Shown: piece by piece, positions 7,023-14,500 of the stretch
How positions within the stretch are numbered: the stretch's first letter is position 1
How the letters are laid out: every line of letters starts with the position of its first letter
Assembly: GCA_903877945.1 (NCBI GenBank)
Contig: CAIRFY010000227.1
Coordinates: 1-14,719, forward strand
Length of the DNA stretch: 14,719 nt
Direction of reading: 5' to 3'
Source of the DNA: an uncultured Oscillochloris sp.
GTDB lineage: Bacteria > Chloroflexota > Chloroflexia > Chloroflexales > Chloroflexaceae
Notes under the pieces: generated by a model
Seen by the model: only the letters and a program-made list of their open reading frames with translations
What the model was told of the DNA's origin: nothing
Databases searched by the model: none
Translations under genes and position numbers: made by a program

Positions 7023-8345
7023 TCAGTTCCCCAGGCGCAGGAAGGGCAGGGTGATCGGAACATACACGGTGCTACCCGCCTGGCGCCCATCGGAGGCAAA
7101 GACGATTCCGGCATCCACATCGCCACAGGCGACGGAGGTCAGCACCTCGGTGACGCTGTCGCCGTAGCGCACGACGTTGTGCAGCACAGCGTCCTTCCCT
7201 TGGGCACCAAAGAAGCCCCGCCCCTCGACCTGCGTCAGAAGCTCGCGGGTGTACTGGCCGATGGCCGTCGCCTCCGAGCCAAAGGCCAGCTTGAGGCCCG
7301 GTCGGGCCAGGTCGTCAAGGCGGGTGAGATGCGCCGGGTTGCTGCGTAACGTCACCACCGCGAGCTGGTTGGAGGCGAAGGCATAGACGCTCTCCGGCCA
7401 GACTCGCCCCGCAGCGATTGCGAGATCTATCGCCTGATGATGGGCGGGGGCAAATACATCAGCGACCGCACCCTGGCGGAGTAGCTCCGCCAGCCCCTGC
7501 GAGCCACCGAAGGTGAATCGCACCGTGACCCCCGGATACACCATGTTGAAGTCCCTGCCGATGGTTTGGAACGGGCCCGTGAGCGAGGCGGCGGCGAACA
7601 CATGCAGGGTGCGCGCCACGTTCCCGCCTGAGCCTTGCATGCGCTGCGGGGCGCGGTCGTCGGGGGACTCGACCTCCGTAGAGAAGCCCGCGCTGAGCAG
7701 CGCCGCCTGGCCCTGCGGGGAACGCACATAATCAACAAAGGCAGCAGCCAGATCGGGCTGAGGGCTGTTCACCGTCATCGCGATATGGTAGGTCACGGCT
7801 GTGGCCGTATGGGGTGCGGCGAGGCTGCGGTCAAGCCAGCCTAAAAAGCTCTCCAACTGGCGCACACGTAGCTGGAGAAAGCGTCCCGCGTCGGGCTGGC
7901 TGGCCCGGCCGATGATTCGGGTGCGCAGATCGTCGCGCCATACCCGACTCGCCGCACGCTGGGCCACGAGTAAGGTGCGGACTGCAGTCGGCCCCGCACG
8001 CTCGGCAAAGTAAAGCCTAGCCAGGAAGTCGAGCCGCAGATGCGTCGGGTTGTCTACGGGTGTGGTGCGCCAGTAGGCAAAGGCGGCGTCACCGGCGTCG
8101 GTTACGTGGAGTACCTTGCGCGGCGGGCGCGTGCCCTGAGACTCCAGGGTCGTCGCGAGGTAGCCCGCCTGCTCCAGCTTGGTTACCAGGGCGTAGAAGT
8201 GGCTGAGCTTGAGCTGCCACACCGCACCCAGCGCATCCGGGGCGTTGAGTTGCTGGTAGACCGCGTAGGCATGCTGGGGCTGCTGGCGCACGAAGCCGAG
8301 CAGGGCGTGCTCAATGGTCAGCGGCGCTTGGTGGCGAGGGCTCAT
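7023..8345 (-). CDS. PadR winged-helix regulator fused to a (permuted) ModA-like module
   Basis: The product is 440 aa with GGAGG four bases before the ATG. Residues 1-90 are a PadR winged helix (LTIEHALLGFVRQQPQHAYAVYQQL, SHFYALVTKLEQAGYL), and about 95-176 the helical PadR dimerisation part. Residues 247-430 read as the body of ModA: LHVFAAASLTGPF, FGGSQGLAELL, ADVFAPA, YGDSVTEVL, GDVDAGIVFASD. The usual ModA C-terminal tail is missing there. A segment matching it (YHIAMTVNSPQPDLAAAFVDYVRSPQGQ...GF) sits instead at 185-221, before the body, joined by a polar linker (225-246). There is no signal peptide, so it should be a cytoplasmic oxyanion-sensing repressor or activator. By comparison with E. 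coli ModA, S254, S282 and V398 match ligand positions, and F416 replaces the Tyr. Confidence 0.82.
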   Translation of the reverse strand: MSPRHQAPLTIEHALLGFVRQQPQHAYAVYQQLNAPDALGAVWQLKLSHFYALVTKLEQAGYLATTLESQGTRPPRKVLHVTDAGDAAFAYWRTTPVDNPTHLRLDFLARLYFAERAGPTAVRTLLVAQRAASRVWRDDLRTRIIGRASQPDAGRFLQLRVRQLESFLGWLDRSLAAPHTATAVTYHIAMTVNSPQPDLAAAFVDYVRSPQGQAALLSAGFSTEVESPDDRAPQRMQGSGGNVARTLHVFAAASLTGPFQTIGRDFNMVYPGVTVRFTFGGSQGLAELLRQGAVADVFAPAHHQAIDLAIAAGRVWPESVYAFASNQLAVVTLRSNPAHLTRLDDLARPGLKLAFGSEATAIGQYTRELLTQVEGRGFFGAQGKDAVLHNVVRYGDSVTEVLTSVACGDVDAGIVFASDGRQAGSTVYVPITLPFLRLGN

Positions 8346-8378
8346 GCGACCTCCACAATGCGGTGGGCAATACCGGGC

Positions 8379-8398
8379 TAGTTACTAATTCATTGAAT
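8379..8398. promoter_or_regulatory. Abutting palindromes, likely operator
   Basis: TAGTTACTA (8379-8387) and ATTCATTGAAT (8388-8398) are two perfect odd-length palindromes that touch. They cover the predicted transcription start and the first transcribed bases of the PadR-ModA gene. PadR proteins often repress their own gene from such sites, so autoregulation is a reasonable inference. Confidence 0.5.
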
Positions 8399-8404
8399 AG
8401 AAAT

Positions 8405-8433
8405 ATTATCAGCTATGGAGGGCGCGTTGTCAA
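8405..8433 (-). promoter_or_regulatory. Sigma-A-type promoter of the PadR-ModA gene
   Basis: Read on the minus strand, TTGACA (8428-8433) is a perfect -35, followed after 17 bp by GATAAT (8405-8410), a five-of-six -10. Start of transcription would fall near 8398, giving a leader of about 53 nt. Between this promoter and the MITE (8434-8585) I see no gene or clear plus-strand promoter. Confidence 0.75.
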
Positions 8434-8585
8434 TAGGGTGCGTCAGAATACCTGAATCGCCGTGTTCCGTGGCATCATACGCAAAGTAGTGGTAGCACCG
8501 GTCGCTGCGTGCGCCGCACGGAATCGCGTGAAGGACGTGTCTATGGAGTCGCCACCAAACTGTCGGTTGATGCTACACTAATGCT

Positions 8586-8723
8586 GATCTAAACCCAATA
8601 CTTTTCGAATAAGCCGACCTTGCCCCCTCACCCCCTGCCCCTCTCCCTCACGGGGAGAGGGGGCTGGGGGGTGAGGGCTGTCCGGCGGCAGATTCCTTAT
8701 TCGAACAGTATTGGATCTAAACC
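8586..8723. mobile_element. MITE-like insertion with 10-bp target duplication
   Basis: The element proper is 8596-8713 (118 bp). Its ends are CAATACTTTTCGAATAAG (8596-8613) and, inverted, CTTATTCGAACAGTATTG (8696-8713), which pair at 17 of 18 positions. Immediately outside each end is GATCTAAACC (8586-8595 and 8714-8723), an exact 10-bp direct repeat. The interior is one long C-rich hairpin (about 8624-8647 with 8653-8677). There is no coding capacity, so it would have been moved by a transposase elsewhere. Duplications of 10-12 bp are known for some IS4-group elements, but the parent cannot be named from this window. Confidence 0.85.
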
Positions 8724-8747
8724 TTGGCTTAGAAAGGCACATGCTCT

Positions 8748-9563
8748 ATGAAGTCAGAACAAGCGCAGACGTTCTTCGATACATTGCTCCAGAACCTCCC
8801 CGATGTTTTTGTACTCTGCTTCGACAAGGACTTTCGCTATAGTGATGTTCAGGGTGGCGGACTAGAGCGCAGCGGCATGACCTCGCGTGAGGCCGCGCTT
8901 GGACACACCCTCTGGGAGGCGCTGCCGCCGCCGGTGGTTCATACGGTTGAGCCAGCCTATCGCGCCGTTTTCGCGGGCCAGCGATCACGGGTTGACGTAT
9001 CCTATGATGACAGCAACTACGAGATTATCGTTGTGCCTGTACGCGACACATCCGGCGAGGTGGCGAGCGGGATCGCTATTGTCCGTGATGTGACGGCTCA
9101 GCGGAACTCTGAGTATCAACTCCAGGTTATTACAGGGCAGGAGGCCGCGCTGCGCGAGTTGAGCACGCCCCTTATCCCTCTGGCCGATAATGTGGTGGTG
9201 ATGCCGATCATCGGCACCATCGATGCGCGGCGCGCCCAGCAAATTATGGAGACGTTGCTTGAGGGGATTGCTGCGAACCAGGCCGATGTGGCTCTGCTCG
9301 ATATTAGCGGCGTACGGGTGGTTGACACCCAGGTGGCCGATGCGCTGCTGCGGGTCGCCCAGGCCGCAAAGCTGCTCGGCACGCAGATCGTCCTCACCGG
9401 CATCCGCGCCGAGGTTGCCCAGACGATTGTTCACCTCGGTGCCGATATGACCGGGATCGTCACCCGATCAAACCTTCAGGACGGCCTACGCTACGCCCTC
9501 ACAATGGTGGGGGCCGATATGGCGAAAGCCTCAGCCTTCGCCAAAAATACCGGCACCCGTTAG
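8748..9563 (+). CDS. PAS-STAS regulator (RsbR-like)
   Basis: The product is 271 aa. Residues about 8-118 form a PAS sensor domain (LLQNLPDVFVLCFDKDFRY ... VVPVRDTSGEVASGIAIVRDVTAQR). After a short coiled stretch, residues 140-255 form a STAS domain of the RsbR/RsbS type: VVMPIIGTIDARRAQQIMETLLEGI, then DVALLDISGVRVVDTQVADALL and LTGIRAEVAQTIVHLG. Such proteins are cytoplasmic scaffolds of stress signalling, phosphorylated in STAS by an RsbT-type kinase, with the PAS domain taking the input. No kinase or phosphatase partner is in the window. AAAGG lies 10 bases before the ATG. The MITE ends only 34 bp before the start. The stop overlaps the convergent sufE stop by 4 bp. Confidence 0.85.
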   Translation: MKSEQAQTFFDTLLQNLPDVFVLCFDKDFRYSDVQGGGLERSGMTSREAALGHTLWEALPPPVVHTVEPAYRAVFAGQRSRVDVSYDDSNYEIIVVPVRDTSGEVASGIAIVRDVTAQRNSEYQLQVITGQEAALRELSTPLIPLADNVVVMPIIGTIDARRAQQIMETLLEGIAANQADVALLDISGVRVVDTQVADALLRVAQAAKLLGTQIVLTGIRAEVAQTIVHLGADMTGIVTRSNLQDGLRYALTMVGADMAKASAFAKNTGTR

Positions 9564-9982
9564 CCCAGGCGCAGAGCCTGGCGCTTCATATAGGCCAGGA
9601 TGGCGCTGATCCCGTTGAGTCGCTGCGGGCTGAGTACGCGATGCAGTCCCATCTCCTGAATAAAGTCAGCAGACACGGCAGCCACCTGCTCGGGCGTGGA
9701 GCCACGTAGGCCCTCGGCTAGAAGCGCGGCGTAGCCACGGGTAGTCGGGGCCTCCTCAGGCACATCGAAGTGGAAGCGCACGCCCGCGCCCTCACGCTCG
9801 GCATGGACGAAGACCGGGCTCATGCACTCGTGTACCTGCTCCATGTGCTGGTGGTTCTGGAGTGCCTCGGGCAAGGGCGGCATGCGGTCGGCGTATTCCA
9901 GCAGCAACTCCAGCTTCTCGTCCCGGTCGCTTGCCTTAAACTCCTCAACGATCTCGCGCAGGCGCGGTGGCAGATGTGGCAC
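9560..9982 (-). CDS. sufE: SufE family sulfur acceptor, Fe-S cluster assembly
   Basis: The 140-aa product has the usual SufE length and layout: LREIVEEFKASDRDEKLELLLEYADRMPPLP at the start, the sulfur-accepting Cys (C53) in EQVHECMSPVFV, a central RGYAALLAEGLRG, and the closing LSPQRLNGISAILAYMKRQAL. SufE takes persulfide sulfur from the cysteine desulfurase SufS and passes it to the SufBCD scaffold in the cytoplasm. The start is GTG with GGGGA six bases upstream. No other suf gene is present. It follows the small unrecognised gene by 57 bp, with a strong hairpin between them. Confidence 0.92.
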   Translation of the reverse strand: MPHLPPRLREIVEEFKASDRDEKLELLLEYADRMPPLPEALQNHQHMEQVHECMSPVFVHAEREGAGVRFHFDVPEEAPTTRGYAALLAEGLRGSTPEQVAAVSADFIQEMGLHRVLSPQRLNGISAILAYMKRQALRLG

Positions 9983-10002
9983 GATTATCCCCGCTCTTTC
10001 AG

Positions 10003-10035
10003 AAGGGCGCAGCAGCGCCGCGCTGCTGCGCCTTT
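10003..10035. other. Intercistronic hairpin before sufE
   Basis: The arms 10003-10017 and 10021-10035 pair over 15 bp (12 perfect, then one G-T and two A-T) around a CCG loop. The structure starts within 5 bases of the upstream gene's stop. On the minus strand it is followed by CTTCTGAAAG, not a T tract, so it is more likely an mRNA-stabilising or partial-termination stem than a classical terminator. Confidence 0.55.
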
Positions 10036-10039
10036 ACCC

Positions 10040-10378
10040 CTACCTTCCGCCGCGCTGCTGGAGGAGTCCGATCAGCGAGTTCAGCACACGGGCACGGTAC
10101 TCGGTAGCGGTGGCCACATTCCGCTCGTGGATCTCGAACAGGGCACCGTCAAGCTCCAGGCCGCCGTCGCGGCCTTCGCGCATCGGCACCACCGTCTTGC
10201 TGTCGCCGTCGAGCTTCACCTGCGTGTAGGCACCGGGGCGCTCAGTCTCAAGGTCAGGCGTCGCCGTGGCGCTCGTCAGAACGTAGAAGGTCTTCACTTC
10301 CATCACCGACGCATTCTCAATGTAGGCAGCGACCTTCTCGGCGGCGGCGCGGATGGAGTTCTCAAGCTCGGTGGGCAT
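10040..10378 (-). CDS. Conserved-looking small protein of unknown function
   Basis: The product is 112 aa from the ATG at 10378, chosen because AAAGGAG lies ten bases upstream. An ATG at 10408 would add 10 residues but has no ribosome site and runs up to the repeat. I do not recognise the family. It is a soluble, mixed alpha/beta protein: an N-terminal helix (LENSIRAAAEKVAAYIENA), a strand (VMEVKTFYVLTS), acidic loops, a GALFEIHERNVATATEYRARV segment and a basic end QQRGGR. There is no signal peptide, membrane helix or Cys. It precedes sufE on the same strand and may be co-transcribed with it. Confidence 0.6.
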   Translation of the reverse strand: MPTELENSIRAAAEKVAAYIENASVMEVKTFYVLTSATATPDLETERPGAYTQVKLDGDSKTVVPMREGRDGGLELDGALFEIHERNVATATEYRARVLNSLIGLLQQRGGR

Positions 10379-10417
10379 AGGTGGATGCTCCTTTGTGATA
10401 TTAGACATGGTTCAGAT

Positions 10418-10697
10418 CAGCTTTACAGTTTGGCGGAGACGCGATGAGGCGAGGATGCGATAGCATCGCCTCGTCGCCTCGTCGCCTCCTCGCATCCTCG
10501 CATCCTCGCCTCCTCGCCTCCTCGCCTCCTCGCCTCCTCGCCTCCTCGCATCCTCGCCTCCTCGCCTCCTCGCCTCCTCGCCTCCTCGCCTCCTCGCCTC
10601 CTCGCCTCCTCGCATCCTCGCCTCCTCGCAAGACTGTAAAGCTGAATGTGCCCATTTTGAAACATGCCTAAGGGATGGTTCGTAGCGACTTTACAGT
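10418..10697. repeat. Palindromic intergenic repeat, copy B, with expanded core
   Basis: A perfect 12-bp inverted pair (CAGCTTTACAGT 10418-10429 and its complement 10633-10644) bounds the core. ACTGTAAAG (10633-10641) also pairs with CTTTACAGT (10689-10697) around a loop holding CATTTTGAA and CATGCCTAAGG, as in copy A. The family thus has the same parts as 1-190, but the core is much longer here. Confidence 0.85.
10467..10626. repeat. Octanucleotide tandem array, 20 units
   Basis: There are twenty uninterrupted 8-bp units with consensus CGCCTCCT. The first two read CGCCTCGT and four (10491, 10499, 10547, 10611) read CGCATCCT. Because 8 is not a multiple of 3 and no unit makes a stop, several frames stay open on both strands; these are not genes. 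The complementary strand is a run of GG pairs that could form weak two-tier G-quadruplexes. Confidence 0.97.
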
Positions 10698-10707
10698 TTA
10701 TCGCCGG

Positions 10708-10825
10708 TCAGCCCTCGCCCCCCAGCCCCCTCTCCCGCTGCGGCGGGCGAGGGGGGGTATTTTCTTTCAGGACGCGATATACCCCCCTCTCCCGCGTGCG
10801 GGAGAGGGGGTATAGCTATGCTATA
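10708..10825. repeat. C/G-rich hairpin cluster
   Basis: A CCCTCGCC...GGGCGAGGG stem lies around 10712-10755. A second stem pairs 10779-10795 with 10798-10813 (CTCCCGC, loop GT, GCGGGAG, flanked by C and G runs and ATA/TAT). TATAGC-TAT-GCTATA at 10811-10825 is a third small palindrome. The C-rich text resembles the interior of the MITE at 8596-8713, suggesting a shared module. Confidence 0.7.
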
Positions 10826-10841
10826 CTCCGAAGAACAACAC

Positions 10842-10896
10842 AAAACCCACTCATTCTGAGGCCAAGCTCCGAGTGGGTTTTGCGATATCTTTTTCG
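10842..10896. terminator. Terminator-like stem, possibly bidirectional
   Basis: AAAACCCACTC (10842-10852) and GAGTGGGTTTT (10871-10881) pair perfectly over 11 bp. The plus strand ends in TTTT and, after GCGATATC, a second T run; the minus strand also reads into TTTT. No intact gene in the window clearly ends here, so it may mark the end of a lost gene. Confidence 0.55.
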
Positions 10897-10937
10897 ATGG
10901 TACGGCGGTGGTGTGCCGAAGGGCCATTCTCGCACCT

Positions 10938-11268
10938 CGGCAAGCTGAAGTGGACATTCTCCGCATCGTCTTCAGCAGCACGCTGGTGGAAGAGAGTGAC
11001 GAAGATCGCCCTGGCGTGATCATTGACTACGATTAAGGATGGCACTATCGTGGGGCTGGAGATTCTGGACGCCTCGCAGCGTACCGAGAACCCGCTCGCC
11101 GTGGAGGATGCGGTGCTGGCGTTTGGCCGTTCTCTTGCGATACCACAGGGAACACCGGGACACCAACTCCTTGCCTTTGCCGGAGTTATTGATCCCGATG
11201 ACATCGCAACAATGAGTCAGATGATCGCGCAGGATTGTGAGAGCCGGGGGACTGAAGCCCCCGGCTAG
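10938..11268 (+). pseudogene. Frameshifted DUF2283-like gene running into an antitoxin-like remnant
   Basis: From 10938 the frame reads RQAEVDILRIVFSSTLVEES and on to IIDYD, then meets TAA at 11034-11036. Dropping one T at 11034 restores KDGTIVGLEILDAS, the typical DUF2283 end, so this looks like a single-base insertion. The expected Met-containing N-terminus is also missing. Beyond ENPLAVEDAV the frame continues without a stop into IPQGTPGHQLLAFAGVIDPDD and a DCE motif. That resembles the body of a small antitoxin-like protein, which is then cut by the palindrome at 11242. Family names are from memory of conserved text; the frameshift itself is directly visible. Confidence 0.7.
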
Positions 11269-11354
11269 GTTCTACGAAGGCCGCTGAAGCGGCCTGCCCG
11301 AGGCCGCTGAAGCGGCCTTCGTAGGTGTAGCCCGCCCGTTTACGGGCCGGGCGC
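11242..11354. repeat. REP-like palindrome cluster
   Basis: There are three adjacent palindromes: AGCCGGGGG with CCCCCGGCT (11242-11266); a 14-bp pair CTACGAAGGCCGCT (11272-11285) with its complement (11311-11324) enclosing two GGCCGCTGAAGCGGCC-type hairpins; and GCCCGCCCG...CGGGCCGGGC (about 11330-11352). The first supplies the false stop of the antitoxin-like remnant. Confidence 0.85.
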
Positions 11355-11425
11355 TCTGGAGGCAGATTCAGAAAGGGGTTTTCTATGATCCATTCTCCTA
11401 TCGAGAATGATGAGTCAGGTGTCGG

Positions 11426-11498
11426 AGACCTGACAGGTGCGCGCAACGGATGATAGTGCCCCCACGTAGGTACTCCCGAGCGCGCACCTGTCAGGTCT
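11426..11498. repeat. Perfect 19-bp inverted repeat
   Basis: The arms 11426-11444 and 11480-11498 (AGACCTGACAGGTGCGCGC and complement) pair without mismatch across a 35-bp loop. The inner ACCTGACAGGT is itself nearly palindromic. It ends 46 bp before the methyltransferase ATG and could affect its expression. Confidence 0.9.
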
Positions 11499-11503
11499 GG
11501 TGG

Positions 11504-11524
11504 TCTACAATCTACAATCTACAA
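11504..11524. repeat. Short 7-bp tandem repeat upstream of the methyltransferase
   Basis: TCTACAA occurs three times in a row and decays into CCAAAATC. It lies between the 19-bp inverted repeat and the ribosome site, within the leader of the next gene. Confidence 0.8.
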
Positions 11525-11544
11525 TCCAAAATCGGAAATCTCCC

Positions 11545-14500
11545 ATGACCGACTCCCTCCTCCCCACCATCCAGCACTACCTGGACACCGCAGCCCAGCC
11601 TAACCGCCTGCGCGATCTGTTTGCCCAGACCCTCTTGTGGGGCCGTCCCCAGGGCGCAGCGCAGCCCCTCGCCGTTGGCTCGCCGGTTAGCCAAACCCTA
11701 ATGGCGCAGCCGGTGGCGCAGCTTGGCAGCTTGCCCGTCTTCCAGATCACCTGGCCGGATACGAAGCTGCCCACCGTCACCGAGCGCCGTGCGGTCTATC
11801 ACACGCTGGCGCAGGTTGCGTTGGAGCATCTGCTCTGCTATGTGACGCAGGATGGGCGGCGGCTGGCCTTGGTCTGGGCGCGTGACCGGGGCGGGAAGCG
11901 GGTGGAGCTTCGCACGCTGCCCTATGACCAGGGTACCCCGGCGCGGACGACGATTGAGCGCCTGGCCGCGCTGGCCTTCCGCCTTGATGAGTTCGATATG
12001 TTTGGCCATATTGCGCCGAACACGGTGATCGCACGGCTGAACGCAGCCTTCGATGTTGAGGCCGTCACGAAGCAGTTCTTCGCCACCTATCGGCAGTGCT
12101 TCGATGGGGTGGAGTCCCAGCTTACGGGAATCTCTGATGCCCGTGCGCGGCGGCTCTTCACGCAAAAACTCTTCAACCGGCTGATGTTTATCGTCTTTCT
12201 GGAGCGCAAGGGCTGGCTGACCTACCAGGGTCAGCCGACCTACTTGCGGGCGCTGTGGCAGGCGCATCTCAAAGAACGGGTGACGGACGCCAGCGCCAAC
12301 TTCTACCAGAGTCGCCTCACACTGCTCTTTTTCGCCGGTCTCAACACGCCGCATGAGGTCAATGTGGTGGACATTCAGCACGGCAGCGTGATCGAGGAGC
12401 GCATCGGCAGGGTGCCGTATCTCAATGGCGGGCTGTTTGAGGAGGAGGCCGACGACCGCGATCCGGCGATCCAGGTACCCGATGGCGCACTGGAATCGGT
12501 GATCACGGAGCTGTTCTATCGCTTTAACTTTACCGTCACCGAGAGTACGCCCTTCGACCTTGAGGTCGCCGTTGACCCGGAGATGTTGGGCAAGGTTTTT
12601 GAGGAACTGGTGACGGGTCGCCACGAGAGCGGCAGTTACTACACGCCGCGCCCGATTGTCGCTTTTATGTGCCGCGAGGGACTCAAGGGCTATCTCCAGA
12701 CGAAACTGCCCACCGAGTCGCCGGAGGTCATCGCCCGTTTTGTGGATGAGCGCGGGGCCAGTGATCTGCGCAACCCCGAGGCGGCGCTGGCGGCGTTGAC
12801 CCAGGTGCGCGTCTGCGATCCCGCCTGCGGCAGCGGTGCCTACCTGCTCGGCATGCTCCAGGAGTTGCTGGCGCTACGCACCGGGCTGTTCACGGCCCGC
12901 AAGGTTGATGCGGTGACGACCTACGAGCGCAAACTGGCGATTATTCAGGCCAATCTCTACGGGGTTGACCTTGACCCGTTTGCGGTGAATATTGCCCGCC
13001 TGCGCCTGTGGCTTTCGCTGGTGGTGGAGTACGAGGGCGAACACCCGCCGCCGCTGCCTAATCTCGACTACAAGGTCGAAACCGGCGACAGCCTAGCCGC
13101 GCCCGACCCGTCGGGCGGAGTGCAGCCGGATATGTTTCGCCGCCAGCAGATCGCTGATTATTTTGATCTGAAGGATCGCTACCTGCGCTCTCACGGCACC
13201 GCGAAGCTGACCCTGCGGGCCGAAGTGACGGCCAAGGAACAGGAGATCGCCGCCTGGGCGCACCCCAAGGGTGGCGTGCAGGGCTTCGATTGGGCGGTGG
13301 GCTTTGCCGAGGTATTTGTGGCGGGGGGCTTCGATATTGTGGTGGCGAACCCGCCGTATGTGCGCCAGGAGTTGATCAAAGACCAGAAGCCGACACTGCA
13401 AAAAGTCTATCCCGAAGTCTATACCGGCGTGGCCGATCTGTACGTCTACTTCTATGCCCGTGCGCTCCAGATGCTGCGCGTCGGCGGCATGTTGGCCTTT
13501 ATTTCGCCGAACAAGTGGTTTCGGGCCAAGTACGGTGCGCCCCTGCGCAAGCATATCGCGGCAACGTGCCGGGTTGCCAGTATTACCGACTTTGGCGATC
13601 TGCCCGTCTTTCAGGCTGCCATCGCCTATCCGATGATTTTTGCGGCCCAGAAGGGGCAGACCGCCGCGCCGGGTGCGATCTTCACCCAAGTGAAAACGTT
13701 GGAGCCGCCCTACCCGGATGTCCTGAGCGTGATCCAGGCGCAGGGCCACGCATTGCCGCCCGAGGCGATGCAGGGCGCAGATTGGCATTTGGATACGCCC
13801 GCTGCCGTGCGCCTCGTCGAGAAGCTGCGCGCCGCTGGGACACCCCTGGGCGACTATGTGCATGGGCGCTTTTACCGAGGCGTATCAACTGGCCTGAATG
13901 CAGCCTTTGTCGTTGACCGCGCCACCCACGACCGCCTGATTGCCAAACATGCCGCGTCGGCAGAACTGCTCAAGCCATTTTTGCGCGGGCGCGATGTGAA
14001 GCGCTGGCGGGTGGATAGCAATGATTTGTACCTCTGTTATGTTGGGTGGGAAACGCCTATCAAGGAATACCCGGCAATTTTTGAGCATCTTCAGCAATTC
14101 GAGGCCGATCTCAAGTCTCGTCCAGAGGTGAGCCAAGGAAAACTTCCGTGGTACGCGCTCAGTCGGTATGCCGCTGAATACTGGCAAGCGTTTGAGCAGC
14201 CGAAAATCATCTACCCGGACATTGGGAAACAAGCAGAGTTTGCGTATGACACTTCCTCAAGTTTTCTGGGGAACACCATGTATTTAATACCGACAACTCA
14301 AATGTGGTTACTTGGATTGTTGAACAGTTCTTCCGTTTTTTGGTTCTACAGTCAATTAAGCCCTCAGATACGAGGCGGCTTTGTGCGCTGGATTGCTCAA
14401 TATGTAACTCAAATCCCTATCCCGCCCGCCCCGGCGGGCGAACGGGAGACTATCGCGGCGCTGGCGCAGCGATGCCTGGACGCGAAAGGCCAGGGGGCGC

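Noticed and set aside
9770..10447. A 225-codon plus-strand open frame opposite sufE and the small unknown gene
   Set aside because: It crosses two well-supported minus-strand genes and a hairpin, and its sequence is low-complexity shadow translation.
10467..10626. CRISPR-like regular repetition
   Set aside because: Units are 8 bp and contiguous with no spacers, so this is a simple tandem repeat.
10401..10671. Overlapping open frames on both strands encoding Arg/Gly/Glu/Ala- or Ser/Pro/Leu-rich repeats
   Set aside because: They are a by-product of the stop-free 8-bp tandem array, which stays open in several frames; there is no ribosome site or non-repeat domain.
11698..12624. A 308-codon open frame antisense to the methyltransferase
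   Set aside because: It mirrors a high-GC coding region, has no recognisable domain, and the plus-strand frame carries clear methylase motifs.
13093..13863. A 256-codon minus-strand open frame inside the methyltransferase
   Set aside because: It is antisense to the NPPY-containing part of the gene and shows no family features.
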